Source: Isotricha intestinalis (Eukaryota > Ciliophora > Litostomatea > Vestibuliferida > Isotrichidae). Taken from it: a DNA stretch of 64,000 nt. A program made the position numbers and the translations under genes. Every line of letters starts with the position of its first letter. Positions within the stretch are counted from its first letter, which is position 1. Below are positions 1 through 8,523 of this stretch, piece after piece. The stretch lies in NCBI GenBank assembly GCA_023807065.1, contig JAJJLU010003486.1, forward strand, positions 1 to 64,000. Direction: 5' to 3'. The notes below the pieces were generated by a model, which did not search any database, was not told where the DNA came from, and worked only from the letters and a program-made list of their open reading frames with translations.

Positions 1-402
1 GAAACATTTAAATCACCTTATTTATTTTTTCAAAGTTTGAGTGAAGACACAGAAAACAAAGTAAACAATATTAATAAAATGAATTTTGATTTAATTTCAG
101 AGATGATTAAAAATAGTGTGTTTTATAGAAAATATAAAAAATTTAATAAAAATGAAAACAAAATAGAAATTAATTTTAAAAAAGCTAATAAAGAATTGAA
201 AGTGGAATTTAGTCAAATGATAGAAGAATTAAATGTAGATACAAAAATTGAAAATGGAAAAATAAAGTTTATTTTCAGTGGAACAATAAATAGCTCTCAA
301 ATAAAAATAGAAAAGTTTCTTTTATACAAAGAATACCCAATAAACGATTTTGATTATAAAAATGATGATTCAAATAAATCAATAACTTATTCTTTATTAT
401 AA
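1..402 (+). CDS. Unknown protein, 3' part only
   Basis: The frame is open from the first base of the window, so this is the last 133 codons of a gene that starts upstream. It stops with TAA only 50 bp before the PP2A start codon. The residues are mostly Lys, Asn, Ile and Glu. No domain, membrane segment or repeat is recognisable. The first ATG in this frame lies at base 79, but there is no reason to start there because the upstream codons look equally coding. Function unknown. Confidence 0.6.
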   Translation, partial: ETFKSPYLFFQSLSEDTENKVNNINKMNFDLISEMIKNSVFYRKYKKFNKNENKIEINFKKANKELKVEFSQMIEELNVDTKIENGKIKFIFSGTINSSQIKIEKFLLYKEYPINDFDYKNDDSNKSITYSLL

Positions 403-452
403 TTAATTTAATAATTAAAAAATATATAATTTTAAGTATTTATAAAAATCAA

Positions 453-1449
453 ATGTCAAAAAAAATAATATGTGACACAACAAATTTAGATAAATGGATA
501 GAACAACTTAAAAATTGTCATCCTTTAGAAGAATGTCAAGTAAAAGCATTATGTGAAAAAGTATAAATAAAAAAAATTTTAATTCAAAAAAAATATATAA
601 ATATATTAGGCAAAAGAAATATTAAAAAAAGAAATAAACGTTCAACAAGTGAGAACACCAGTAACAGTATGTGGAGATATTCATGGTCAATTTTATGATT
701 TAATAGAATTATTTAAAATAGGAGGAAATGTCCCAGATTCAAATTATTTATTTATGGGAGATTATGTAGATAGAGGTTATTATTCAGTAGAAAGTGTTTC
801 ATTATTAATTTGTTTAAAAGTTCGTTTCCCAAATAGAATAACATTAACAAGAGGAAATCACGAAAGTCGTCAAATAACACAAGTTTATGGTTTTTACGAT
901 GAATGCATGCGTAAATATGGTAATGTTAATGTATGGAAATCATTTACAGATTTATTTGATTATTTACCATTAACATCTGTTGTAGATAATCAAATATTTT
1001 GTCTTCACGGTGGTTTAAGTCCTTCAATAGAAACATTGGATAATATAAAATTATTAGAAAGATTTCAAGAAGTTCCACAAGAAGGTCCAATGTGTGATTT
1101 ACTTTGGAGTGATCCTGAAGATCGTTTTGGATGGGGAATGAGTCCTAGAGGTGCGGGATATATTTTTGGACATGATATTAGTGAACAGTTTAATCATAAT
1201 AATAAATTAACTATGATCAGTAGAGCTCATCAATTAACTATGACTGGGTATAATTGGTGTCATAATCGAAGGGTTTGTACTATCTTCTCTGCTCCTAATT
1301 ATTGCTATAGATGCGGGAATCAAGCTGCTATTATGGAAGTAGATGAACATTTGAGGTATACTTTCTTACAATATGATCCTAGTCCTAAACAAGGAGGAGA
1401 TGATAGTAATAGTAAGGTTAATAAGAGAACTCCTGATTATTTTCTTTAG
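453..1449 (+). CDS. PPP2C: Serine/threonine protein phosphatase 2A catalytic subunit (two exons)
   Basis: Catalytic subunit of PP2A, a two-metal Ser/Thr phosphatase working with scaffold (A) and regulatory (B) subunits. Exon 1 is 453-560 (36 codons, ending LCEK). A 49-nt GT-AG intron spans 561-609. Exon 2 is 610-1449 and starts AKEIL. The spliced protein has 315 aa against about 309 in animals. Visible metal and active-site motifs are GDIHG (D59, H61), GDYVDRG (D87), RGNHES (N119, H120) and [11 protein letters not shown]. The C-terminus is TPDYFL, the tail methylated on its last Leu and bound by B subunits in PP2A; PP4 and PP6 end differently in detail, which favours PP2A. A start inside exon 2 would lose the N-terminal helix, so the ATG at 453 is clearly correct. 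The stop is TAG. Base composition is less AT-biased than in neighbouring orphans, as expected for a well-expressed gene. Confidence 0.96.
561..609 (+). other. Intron of the PP2A gene (49 nt)
   Basis: Begins GTATAA and ends TTAG, in phase 0 between Lys36 and Ala37. Its removal restores the continuous family sequence LCEK-AKEIL. It contains in-frame stops, so it cannot be coding. Confidence 0.93.
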
Positions 1450-1583
1450 AATTGATTTTCATGTTACAGAATTTTTTTTATTTTTGTTATTTTAAATTAA
1501 TTTGTTATGGTTTTTAAATGAAATATATTTAAAACAATTAATTTTTCCAATTAATCAAAAAAAAAATAAAAAAATAAAAAAAA

Positions 1584-2087
1584 ATGTTAGGAGTCATATT
1601 AGCCCAAGTAGACCAACAAGGAGAAAAAGGAGCTCAATTCGGTCCAGCAGGATGTTACGGTTTCCTAGGAGTAGCTGCAGCTTTGATATTTGCGAACTTA
1701 GGAGCAGCATACGGGACAGCAAAAGCAGGAGTAGGAATAGCCACAATGGGAGTATTAAAGCCAGATAAAATAATAAAAGCAATAATTCCAGTGATCATGG
1801 CAGGTATCCTTGGAATTTATGGTTTAATAGTGGCTGTGATTTTAGTACAGAAAGTGGATGGTGCTACAACATATTCTTATAAGGATGGTTTCTCTCATTT
1901 AGCATCTGGTCTCTGTTGTGGTATTAGTTCATGGGCTGCTGGTATTGCTATTGGAATTGCTGGTGATGCTGGAGCTAGAGGTCTTGGACAACAGGATAAG
2001 TTATTTGTTGGAATGATGCTTATTCTTATTTTTGCTGAAGCTTTAGGATTATATGGTTTGATTGTTTCTCTTATTTTGATTAGTTAA
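1584..2087 (+). CDS. ATP6V0C: V-type H+-ATPase 16-kDa proteolipid subunit c
   Basis: Membrane rotor subunit of the vacuolar proton pump, which acidifies contractile, lysosomal and digestive vacuoles. The protein has 167 aa, slightly longer than the usual 155-165. It consists almost entirely of four hydrophobic helices (about 22-45, 63-90, 104-128 and 139-165). The family's proton-carrying Glu is E152 in the fourth helix ([11 protein letters not shown]). The first hairpin shows the conserved [14 protein letters not shown]. The ATG at 1584 follows an A-rich leader and gives the usual short N-terminus MLGV. Codons with G or C are more frequent here than in surrounding genes, consistent with high expression. 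A TLDc-domain gene, whose family binds V-ATPase, lies 27 kb away at 28778-29589. Confidence 0.96.
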   Translation: MLGVILAQVDQQGEKGAQFGPAGCYGFLGVAAALIFANLGAAYGTAKAGVGIATMGVLKPDKIIKAIIPVIMAGILGIYGLIVAVILVQKVDGATTYSYKDGFSHLASGLCCGISSWAAGIAIGIAGDAGARGLGQQDKLFVGMMLILIFAEALGLYGLIVSLILIS

Positions 2088-2237
2088 ATTTTTTTCTTTT
2101 TTTTTTGTCTTTTTTTTCTTTGGAATGGCTTTTTTAGTTTTTTATTTGGAGAGATATTAATATTTAAATGAAATTTTTTTGTTTTTTTTAAATTTTTTTT
2201 TAATGTTTTTTTTATATAAATTAAATTTTATTTTCTT

Positions 2238-3659
2238 TTATTTTTCATATTGTTTTAACATATTTTGAAGTAAATCTATTTTTTGGATTATTTCATTTAA
2301 TTGTTTTTTATTTGAAAGAGAATCATTCCTCATTTTATTTTTTTGTTCATCGGAAATACCATATTTACTAAATTGTTCAATTTCTTTTTCTTTTTTTTCA
2401 ATTTGTTCAGTTAATAAAATTTTTTTTTCATTAGAATTTAAAATTTCACAAATAATGTTTTTAACTTGAATGTTATTAATATGATATTTAATAAGTCTTG
2501 AAAGAACAGAACTAAAAAATTGATTTTCTTCAATATATTTAGAAGTAAAAAGATTATTAGAATTATTATTTAAAAAATAATATTTATCTTGAACTAAAGA
2601 ATAATTATTTGAAGAATTAGAAGTATTTTCATTTTCAAAATTTTGTTTTTTAATTAACATTTTTTCAAGAAGATCTTTTTCTTTTTCTATCATTTTAATT
2701 TTTTCTTTATAATAATTTTCATTTCTATCTTTTTCACTTGAAATAAATTCTATTTTTTTATTTAAAGCTTTTATTTCATTATTTAATTGTTCATTTAAAT
2801 TTTCTCTGTTATTATGTTTATCTAAATATTCTTTTATTTGATTATATTGATTTTCATAAAATTTATTTTCTTTCTTTAATTCTTCAAATTGTTCTTTTAA
2901 ATGAATATTTTCTCTTGTTAACTTATCATATTCACTTTGATAATCTTTTAAATAAGAATTATCATATATTAAATTATTATTTTTATCTTTTAAATCTGAT
3001 AATTTTTTATTTAATTCTTCATTTTCTTTTTTTATTATATTCATTTTTTCTATTTCATTATTTAAAATTAAATTCTGCTTTTCTAATTCATTATTTCTAT
3101 AATTTAAACATTGTAATTCATTTAATTTTTTTTGATAATCTGAAGTTATTTCAGAATAATTATTTTCAAGAATTTTTTTTTCTGAATTTAATGATTGAAA
3201 ATCGTTTTGAAAGTTATCATAAATATTTTTCATTTCTCTTAATCTTTGAATTTGATAATTTAAAATATTTAATTCTTTTTTCATTTCTATATTTTCTTCA
3301 TTTAAATACTTATTATCTTCTATATTTTTTCCTATTTGAATTATCATTTCACTATAATCTATATTATTGAAAAATGTTTTTCTAATATAATCTAAGTTGT
3401 TCTTTATTACTTTATTTTTACCATTTGAAGATTCAATAATTTGTTTTAATTGTTTAATTTTAATTTTTTGTTGATCATTACTAATAATTTCTTGTTGTAA
3501 TTGTTTCATAATTTTTTCATTATAATTTTTTAATTTAAAATTCTCTTCTTTTAACAACTCAATATCATTATTCAAATAATCTAATTTTGAGTTGGCATTA
3601 CTTTCACTATAATTACTTATATTATTATTATTATCAAGTTTTTCATTTTGAAAAAACAT
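2238..3659 (-). CDS. Long coiled-coil protein, unknown role
   Basis: 473 aa. From about residue 25 to 340 the protein is an almost uninterrupted heptad-like run of Lys, Glu, Asn, Leu and Ile, expected to form a long parallel coiled coil. A Ser/Asn linker follows (about 345-375), then a short C-terminal helical part (about 385-473) with hydrophobic stretches such as SSVLSRLIKYHI. No signal peptide or membrane helix is present. Such proteins are often cytoskeletal or basal-body scaffolds, but nothing here proves that. It converges on the V-ATPase gene, with 150 bp between stops. Confidence 0.72.
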   Translation of the reverse strand: MFFQNEKLDNNNNISNYSESNANSKLDYLNNDIELLKEENFKLKNYNEKIMKQLQQEIISNDQQKIKIKQLKQIIESSNGKNKVIKNNLDYIRKTFFNNIDYSEMIIQIGKNIEDNKYLNEENIEMKKELNILNYQIQRLREMKNIYDNFQNDFQSLNSEKKILENNYSEITSDYQKKLNELQCLNYRNNELEKQNLILNNEIEKMNIIKKENEELNKKLSDLKDKNNNLIYDNSYLKDYQSEYDKLTRENIHLKEQFEELKKENKFYENQYNQIKEYLDKHNNRENLNEQLNNEIKALNKKIEFISSEKDRNENYYKEKIKMIEKEKDLLEKMLIKKQNFENENTSNSSNNYSLVQDKYYFLNNNSNNLFTSKYIEENQFFSSVLSRLIKYHINNIQVKNIICEILNSNEKKILLTEQIEKKEKEIEQFSKYGISDEQKNKMRNDSLSNKKQLNEIIQKIDLLQNMLKQYEK

Positions 3660-3709
3660 AATTTAAAAAATTTAAAAAATAAAATTTAAAAACAAATAAA
3701 AAAATAATT

Positions 3710-4394
3710 TTATAAATATTGACAACAAGTATTTCTTTTAGCTAACATTAATTGAGTAGCAGCGTTAGGATTTTGAATAACAATACTAGTTCTTTTATCA
3801 TCGTCAAAAGGTGAATTATTATTATTTTTAGAATAATCCTCAATTTTATCAATAATAACACTTAATAAATAATCCATAGATTCATTAACATTTCTTCCAT
3901 CTTTACAAGAAGTTCTAAAATAATTAGTAAATTTATTATTTTTACAAAAATTATCAATGTCTTCATTATTTTCACTAATATCATTATCAGATATTAAATC
4001 AATTTTATTTTGAATTAAAATAGAAGGAATTTTTTCACCATCAATAAATTGAGTATTTTCATCAATAGCTTTTTTCCATAATAAAGTCTTTTGTAAAGTT
4101 TCATCATTTGTAATATCTGAAACAATAATACATCCATGAGCTCCTTTAGAAAATACTTTTGAAGTATATATATTTTTTATCTTGACCTGCAATATCCCAA
4201 AATTGAATTTTATAGTAATTCCCTTTATATTCATATATTTTATAACTAAAATCTGACAACACTGTTGCTTTGTAATCATTTGTAAATGTATCTTTCATCC
4301 ATCTATTACAAAATGATGTTTTTCCTGTTCCTGTATTTCCTACTATTACTATTTTTAAGGAATTTTTGCATTTATTGAATTTTGAATTTGACAT
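3710..4394 (-). CDS. Rab-family small GTPase, reading frame broken by one base
   Basis: Small GTPase for vesicle traffic. The first part (ATG at 4394) carries the P-loop GNTGTGKTS (G19-S27) and WDIAGQD (G3). The frame then runs to a stop in the middle of switch II. The remainder lies in the next frame and carries SKGAHG, the G4 motif NKID, a G5-like TSCKD and a C-terminus ending in TCCQYL, where the two Cys are a plausible double-prenylation site of the CCXXX type. The break falls at an A6 run (4173-4178 on the + strand). With five A's the spacing between WDIAGQ and GAHG is exactly that of canonical Rabs, and the whole would be about 227 aa. I read this as an indel or assembly error; a pseudogene or frameshifting is possible. 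The exact Rab subfamily is not assignable. Confidence 0.85.
4173..4178 (-). other. Frame break in the Rab gene (A6 homopolymer)
   Basis: The upstream frame (ending in GQDKKYIYFK and a stop) and the downstream frame (NIYTSKVFSKGAHG) overlap here. Loss of one A joins them with canonical Rab spacing. A 31-nt GT-AG excision is possible in this place, but it would delete the Gly-Gln of switch II. Confidence 0.75.
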
Positions 4395-4501
4395 TTTTTT
4401 AAATGTTTAATAAGGATTAAAGTTTAATTTTTTTTTTTATTTTTTTTTATTTATTATTTATTTATTTTATATTATTAATATGATTATTATCTTTTTTTTC
4501 C

Positions 4502-5752
4502 TTAGAAATATAATATTTTTGATATTATTGGACAGTTGAATCTTATTAGTTTATTTGAGGTTTCTTCAAAATTGTTTATTCCATATATTGAGGATTTTCG
4601 TATTGGAGTTTTAGTTTTTTTTCTTCCTGTTAATGATGAATATGATAATGATAAATTTTTATTTAATTTATTATAATTTGAATTTGATCTTTTTAAATTT
4701 CCTATTTTACTTTCTGGTAATATATGATTTAATAATTTAGTATTTTCTTTTAATTTTAATTCTATATTTTTATTTCTTTTACACTTAGAATAATTTGAAT
4801 ATTTGATCCAATCATAATTATAACAATTATTATTATTAAAATTATCATTTGATTTTTGTTTATTTAATTTTTTTCTAATTGAAATTTTATTTTTTTCTTT
4901 ATAATCTTTTGAAAAATCACTCATTATTTCATCAAATTTTTTATCTAATTCATCCATTGATAATTCAGCAAATTTGTTGTTTCCTCTATCAGTTATAAAT
5001 TCTTTATTATGTGTTATAATACCAAAAACATTTTGCATTTTTTTTTTTAATTTACTTTCTTTTAAATTTATCATAGGAATTTTTTCCTGAGTTTTTCTAA
5101 AATAATTTATTTTATCAAATATACTTTTATTACTATTTTTGCTTTCATCATAATTTTTTAAAAAAGATTTTTTATCAATACTATTATCATAATGATTGTC
5201 TTTAAAAACAATATAATTTCCATTTCTATCTTCATAAAAATTTTTCTTTCTATAACTTTTAATATAATTAAAACTATTATATTTTGTTATACTTTTAATC
5301 TTTTTCATCTTATCATTTATATAAATTTCAAATTCATTTTTATTTTCTTTTAATTTCCTTTCATTAAATTTTTTCCTATTTTCATCTATTATTCCTTTCC
5401 AATTTTGAAAAGTACTTAAAGAATAAAAAGTCGAATTATTACTTTTAGTATTATTATTTTTACAATCATAGGAATCTTTTTTCTTTTTTAAATTATTAAT
5501 TTTATTTCTTTCTATTTTATTCCATTTTTCTTCAAATTCTTTATAAAGAGAAAATTGATTATTTTCTTTTTTAACTAAATTATTTTGATTTTCTAAAGTT
5601 AAAGGAAGATTAAATTTTTCATTTTCATCAACTTCTTCACTCTTAACATTTGAAACATCATTTATTTCTTTTATATTCATTTTTTCTCCTATATCTTTTT
5701 CACTTTTTCTTTCATTGCTTTCTTCTTCAAAAAAATAATCACCACATATCAT
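4502..5752 (-). CDS. Lys/Asn-rich protein of unknown function
   Basis: 416 aa, strongly basic and hydrophilic, with many Lys, Asn, Ser and Tyr. The N-terminal 60 residues are acidic (Glu/Asp), after which it becomes basic. No membrane helix, signal peptide or known motif is visible. The C-terminal quarter contains Ser-rich stretches next to GRKKTKTPIRKSS, which look like phosphorylation or nuclear-targeting material (inference). The ATG at 5752 is the first in frame. The gene is divergent from the next one, with only 21-87 bp between them. Confidence 0.6.
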   Translation of the reverse strand: MICGDYFFEEESNERKSEKDIGEKMNIKEINDVSNVKSEEVDENEKFNLPLTLENQNNLVKKENNQFSLYKEFEEKWNKIERNKINNLKKKKDSYDCKNNNTKSNNSTFYSLSTFQNWKGIIDENRKKFNERKLKENKNEFEIYINDKMKKIKSITKYNSFNYIKSYRKKNFYEDRNGNYIVFKDNHYDNSIDKKSFLKNYDESKNSNKSIFDKINYFRKTQEKIPMINLKESKLKKKMQNVFGIITHNKEFITDRGNNKFAELSMDELDKKFDEIMSDFSKDYKEKNKISIRKKLNKQKSNDNFNNNNCYNYDWIKYSNYSKCKRNKNIELKLKENTKLLNHILPESKIGNLKRSNSNYNKLNKNLSLSYSSLTGRKKTKTPIRKSSIYGINNFEETSNKLIRFNCPIISKILYF

Positions 5753-5773
5753 AATTTAAATATTAAAATTTAA

Positions 5774-6481
5774 ATGAAAATTAAATATAATATTATTATT
5801 GAGATAGTTATTTTTAAAATTTTAATTTTTTTTCTTTTTATGAATGTCAATATTGTAAATTTAAGTCCTAGGAATTTTGATTATCCTTTTGTTAATTTTA
5901 ACAAAGTTTTATTTCAAAGGGAAATGAAGAAAATTCAAAATTTAAGTGCTGAAAAGGTTTTAAATAAAAATTATAATAATCCAATATTTAAATTAAAGTT
6001 AATATCAAATAGAGATAAAGTTTCTTTAATAAATAATCTTTTAAAAAGGAAAAAAGCTTCTTTTTTATTTAACAGTCCTAAAATTAGTAAAAAAGCTAAT
6101 TTAATAGAATTTAGAAATAAAGAAGATAAAACAATTAATTCTTATAGAACACTTGATAAAAATAATAAAATTTTTTATTTAAATTTTAAAAAAGGAAATT
6201 TAATGGAAAATAAAAATAATAATCTTGTCAAAAGTTCTATTTCTTTAAACTTTTCTAACTATTTAAATAATAGTCTTCATGAATTAATTAGTATAAGATC
6301 AAATAATTGTATTAATAGTTCAAGAAATTCTAATTTAAAAATTAAAGATAAAGAAAAATTGAAATTAAAAAAAATAAAATTTTTTCAATCTCCAATAACA
6401 AACATATTCATTAAAAATGCTTTAAATAAAGAAAATTCAAAAATTTCAATGTTAAATTTATCATCTAATTATAACAATTAA
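5774..6481 (+). CDS. Basic orphan protein
   Basis: 235 aa from the first ATG. The first 25 residues are hydrophobic (FKILIFFLFMN) but interrupted by Glu and Lys, which is poor for a signal anchor. A start at Met23 (base 5840) would give 213 aa and leave an 87-bp spacer to the divergent gene, which fits local spacing better. The rest is rich in Lys, Asn, Ser and Leu with no recognisable domain. Function unknown; the start is undecided. Confidence 0.5.
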   Translation: MKIKYNIIIEIVIFKILIFFLFMNVNIVNLSPRNFDYPFVNFNKVLFQREMKKIQNLSAEKVLNKNYNNPIFKLKLISNRDKVSLINNLLKRKKASFLFNSPKISKKANLIEFRNKEDKTINSYRTLDKNNKIFYLNFKKGNLMENKNNNLVKSSISLNFSNYLNNSLHELISIRSNNCINSSRNSNLKIKDKEKLKLKKIKFFQSPITNIFIKNALNKENSKISMLNLSSNYNN

Positions 6482-6909
6482 AATTAATATAAAAATAATA
6501 AACATATAAAAAAAATAGATATGAAAAAAAAGTTAAATAAGGAAAAAAATGTTTGAATGTTAAAATAAAATATATTTAATAATTTATTATATTTTCCTAA
6601 AAAGAAAATATATTTTTAGAATTTAACAATTTATTTAAAGCATCATCAAAATAATCCAGAAACAAAAATAGTTAATTGATCACTTCCTTTTTTATTTTCA
6701 TATTTAAAATTCCGCAAATTAAAAGAGTTATTTTAATTGCATAATCTGTTTACATCTAATATTCAATTTGTTTTCAAAACATTTTCTATTATACTCTAAT
6801 CTACTTAATCTTATATAAAAACCAATTAATCATATTTAATTAGTATAAAAGTATTTTTTAAAATTTTAAACCTTATTTAAAAAAAGATAAAAACATATAT
6901 AAAAAAAAA
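6482..6909 (+). other. Intergenic stretch, 428 bp
   Basis: Very AT-rich, with stops in all frames at short intervals. I see no ORF of useful length, no tRNA-like cloverleaf and no tandem repeat. It presumably holds the 3' end of the preceding gene and the promoter of the prolidase gene. Confidence 0.5.
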
Positions 6910-8334
6910 ATGTCAAAAATATCTGAAGAACCATATTCAGAAATAAAAGGATTACCTCCATCATTTTTTGAATTAAACCGTAAAAATTACTTAGAAAATT
7001 TAAAAATCAGAAATCCTCATTTAAACACTAACAGTGTAATAGTTCTTGAAGGAGGGAAAGGTTATCCAAAATATGATTCAGATTGTTATTATTATTTTTT
7101 TGACCAAGAATCAAATTTCTATTATTTAACAGGAGTAAGAGAACCAAATATGAAATGTATAATTGATGTAAGATCAAGTGATTGTTTTTTATTTTATCAA
7201 AAAGAAGATGAAGAAAGTAAAATTTGGATGAAGGTTCCTTCATATGAAGAAATAGAAAAAAAGTATAATATAAAGACTTTACCAATGGAATCTTTAAATC
7301 ATTTTTTACAAGAAAGAAATATGGAAGTAATATATTTATTAGATGGAATTAATGAAAATTCAGGAACATCATGTTTAACATGTGAATTGAATTTTAAAGG
7401 AGATTATGAATATCTTCAAAAAAAAATATCTCATGATAAATATACATATATGGTATTATGTGATACAAGAAGAGTAAAAAATGAGGAAGAAAAAAAATTA
7501 TTAAAATACATAGGTCATATATCAAATTTAGCACATATGAATTTAATGAAGAAAATGAAACCAGGTAAAAATGAAAGAGATATGGAAAATGAATTTTTAC
7601 AAGAATTAAGAGATAAATATTATTGCAGATTTTATGCATATAATTGTATATGTGCATCAGGTCCAAATTCAGCCACATTACATTATGATTTAAATAATAG
7701 AGAAATGGAAGATGGAGATTTATTTTTAACAGATATGGGAATTAGATTTTGTGGTTATGTTTCAGATATAACAACAACATTTCCAGTTAATGGTAAATTT
7801 ACAGATCAACAAAAATTAATTTATAATATTGTATTAAAAGCAAATCAAGATACAATAAAATCCATAAAGCCAGGAGTAACAACATATGAAGAAATGGATA
7901 AAAAAAGTAAAATAATCATATTAGAGGGATTACAAAATATAGGAATTTTAAAAAAAGAATTTGATTCTGAAGTAATGTACAATGATAGATTATGGTATAC
8001 TTTCATGCCTCATAGTTTAGGTCATTTAGTTGGTTTAGATGTTCATGATGTTGGTTTAAGAAGTGTTACTTATAAAAGTATGAAATTCATTGATAATGGT
8101 ACTTTCATTACTGTAGAACCTGGAATTTATTTCATTGATTTTTTAATGGATTCTGCTTTAAATGATAAAGTATTATCTCAATATATTAATAAGGATGAAT
8201 TAGAAAAATATAGAGGGTTTGGAGGAGTTAGAATTGAAGACGATGTTATGGTTCATGAAGACTCTGTTGAAAGCTATCAAGAAGAACTTCCTAGAACTGT
8301 TGAAGAAATTGAAAATTTTATGGCTGAGAAATAA
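6910..8334 (+). CDS. PEPD: Xaa-Pro dipeptidase (prolidase), peptidase family M24B
   Basis: Cytosolic dimetal peptidase that releases the C-terminal Pro from Xaa-Pro dipeptides, the last step of protein digestion. It has 474 aa, close to the 493 of human prolidase. An N-terminal creatinase-like domain (about 15-190) is followed by the pita-bread catalytic domain (about 195-460). All five metal ligands are visible: D275 (LTDMG), D286 (VSDITTTFP), H372 (MPHSLGHLVG), E403 (VEPGIYF) and E443 (RIEDDV). Proton-shuttle His in HYDLNN (H258) and DVHDVG (H379) are also present. No signal peptide is seen. The ATG is preceded by a long A-run, as for other genes here. Likely active. Confidence 0.95.
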   Translation: MSKISEEPYSEIKGLPPSFFELNRKNYLENLKIRNPHLNTNSVIVLEGGKGYPKYDSDCYYYFFDQESNFYYLTGVREPNMKCIIDVRSSDCFLFYQKEDEESKIWMKVPSYEEIEKKYNIKTLPMESLNHFLQERNMEVIYLLDGINENSGTSCLTCELNFKGDYEYLQKKISHDKYTYMVLCDTRRVKNEEEKKLLKYIGHISNLAHMNLMKKMKPGKNERDMENEFLQELRDKYYCRFYAYNCICASGPNSATLHYDLNNREMEDGDLFLTDMGIRFCGYVSDITTTFPVNGKFTDQQKLIYNIVLKANQDTIKSIKPGVTTYEEMDKKSKIIILEGLQNIGILKKEFDSEVMYNDRLWYTFMPHSLGHLVGLDVHDVGLRSVTYKSMKFIDNGTFITVEPGIYFIDFLMDSALNDKVLSQYINKDELEKYRGFGGVRIEDDVMVHEDSVESYQEELPRTVEEIENFMAEK

Positions 8335-8523
8335 TTTTTTTTTATTCTTCTTTTAAGGGATTAATAATGAAACCATTATTATTATAAAAAATTAATTTTA
8401 TTTATGAATAGTTTTGTTTTTCTTTTAAATTTATTTATTTTTTTTTTTAATAATAATCATAATAAAAAATTAATTCATTTATAACAAAATTAATTTCTAT
8501 AAAATACAATATTTATATAATAT

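Noticed and set aside
1502..1782. Two frames overlapping the V-ATPase c gene (Arg/Ser-rich on +, Leu-rich on -)
   Set aside because: Shadows of the conserved V-ATPase reading frame with no start context or family similarity.
2915..3370. Phe/Leu/Tyr-rich frame antisense to the coiled-coil gene, and similar frames opposite other AT-rich genes
   Set aside because: Antisense of AAA/GAA/AAT codons gives TTT/TTC/ATT codons. Such apparent membrane proteins are artefacts of AT-rich coding strands.
4160..4195. 31-nt GT-AG intron in the Rab gene
   Set aside because: Splicing would delete the Gly-Gln of switch II and the residues after it. The donor GTCAAG does not match the GTA donors of the proven introns. 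A one-base indel gives a canonical Rab instead.
6482..6909. Possible tRNA or small RNA genes in the larger intergenic gaps (also 19033-19644, 47098-47601, 48187-48677)
   Set aside because: No GC-containing cloverleaf or TTCRA box visible; the gaps are almost pure A/T.
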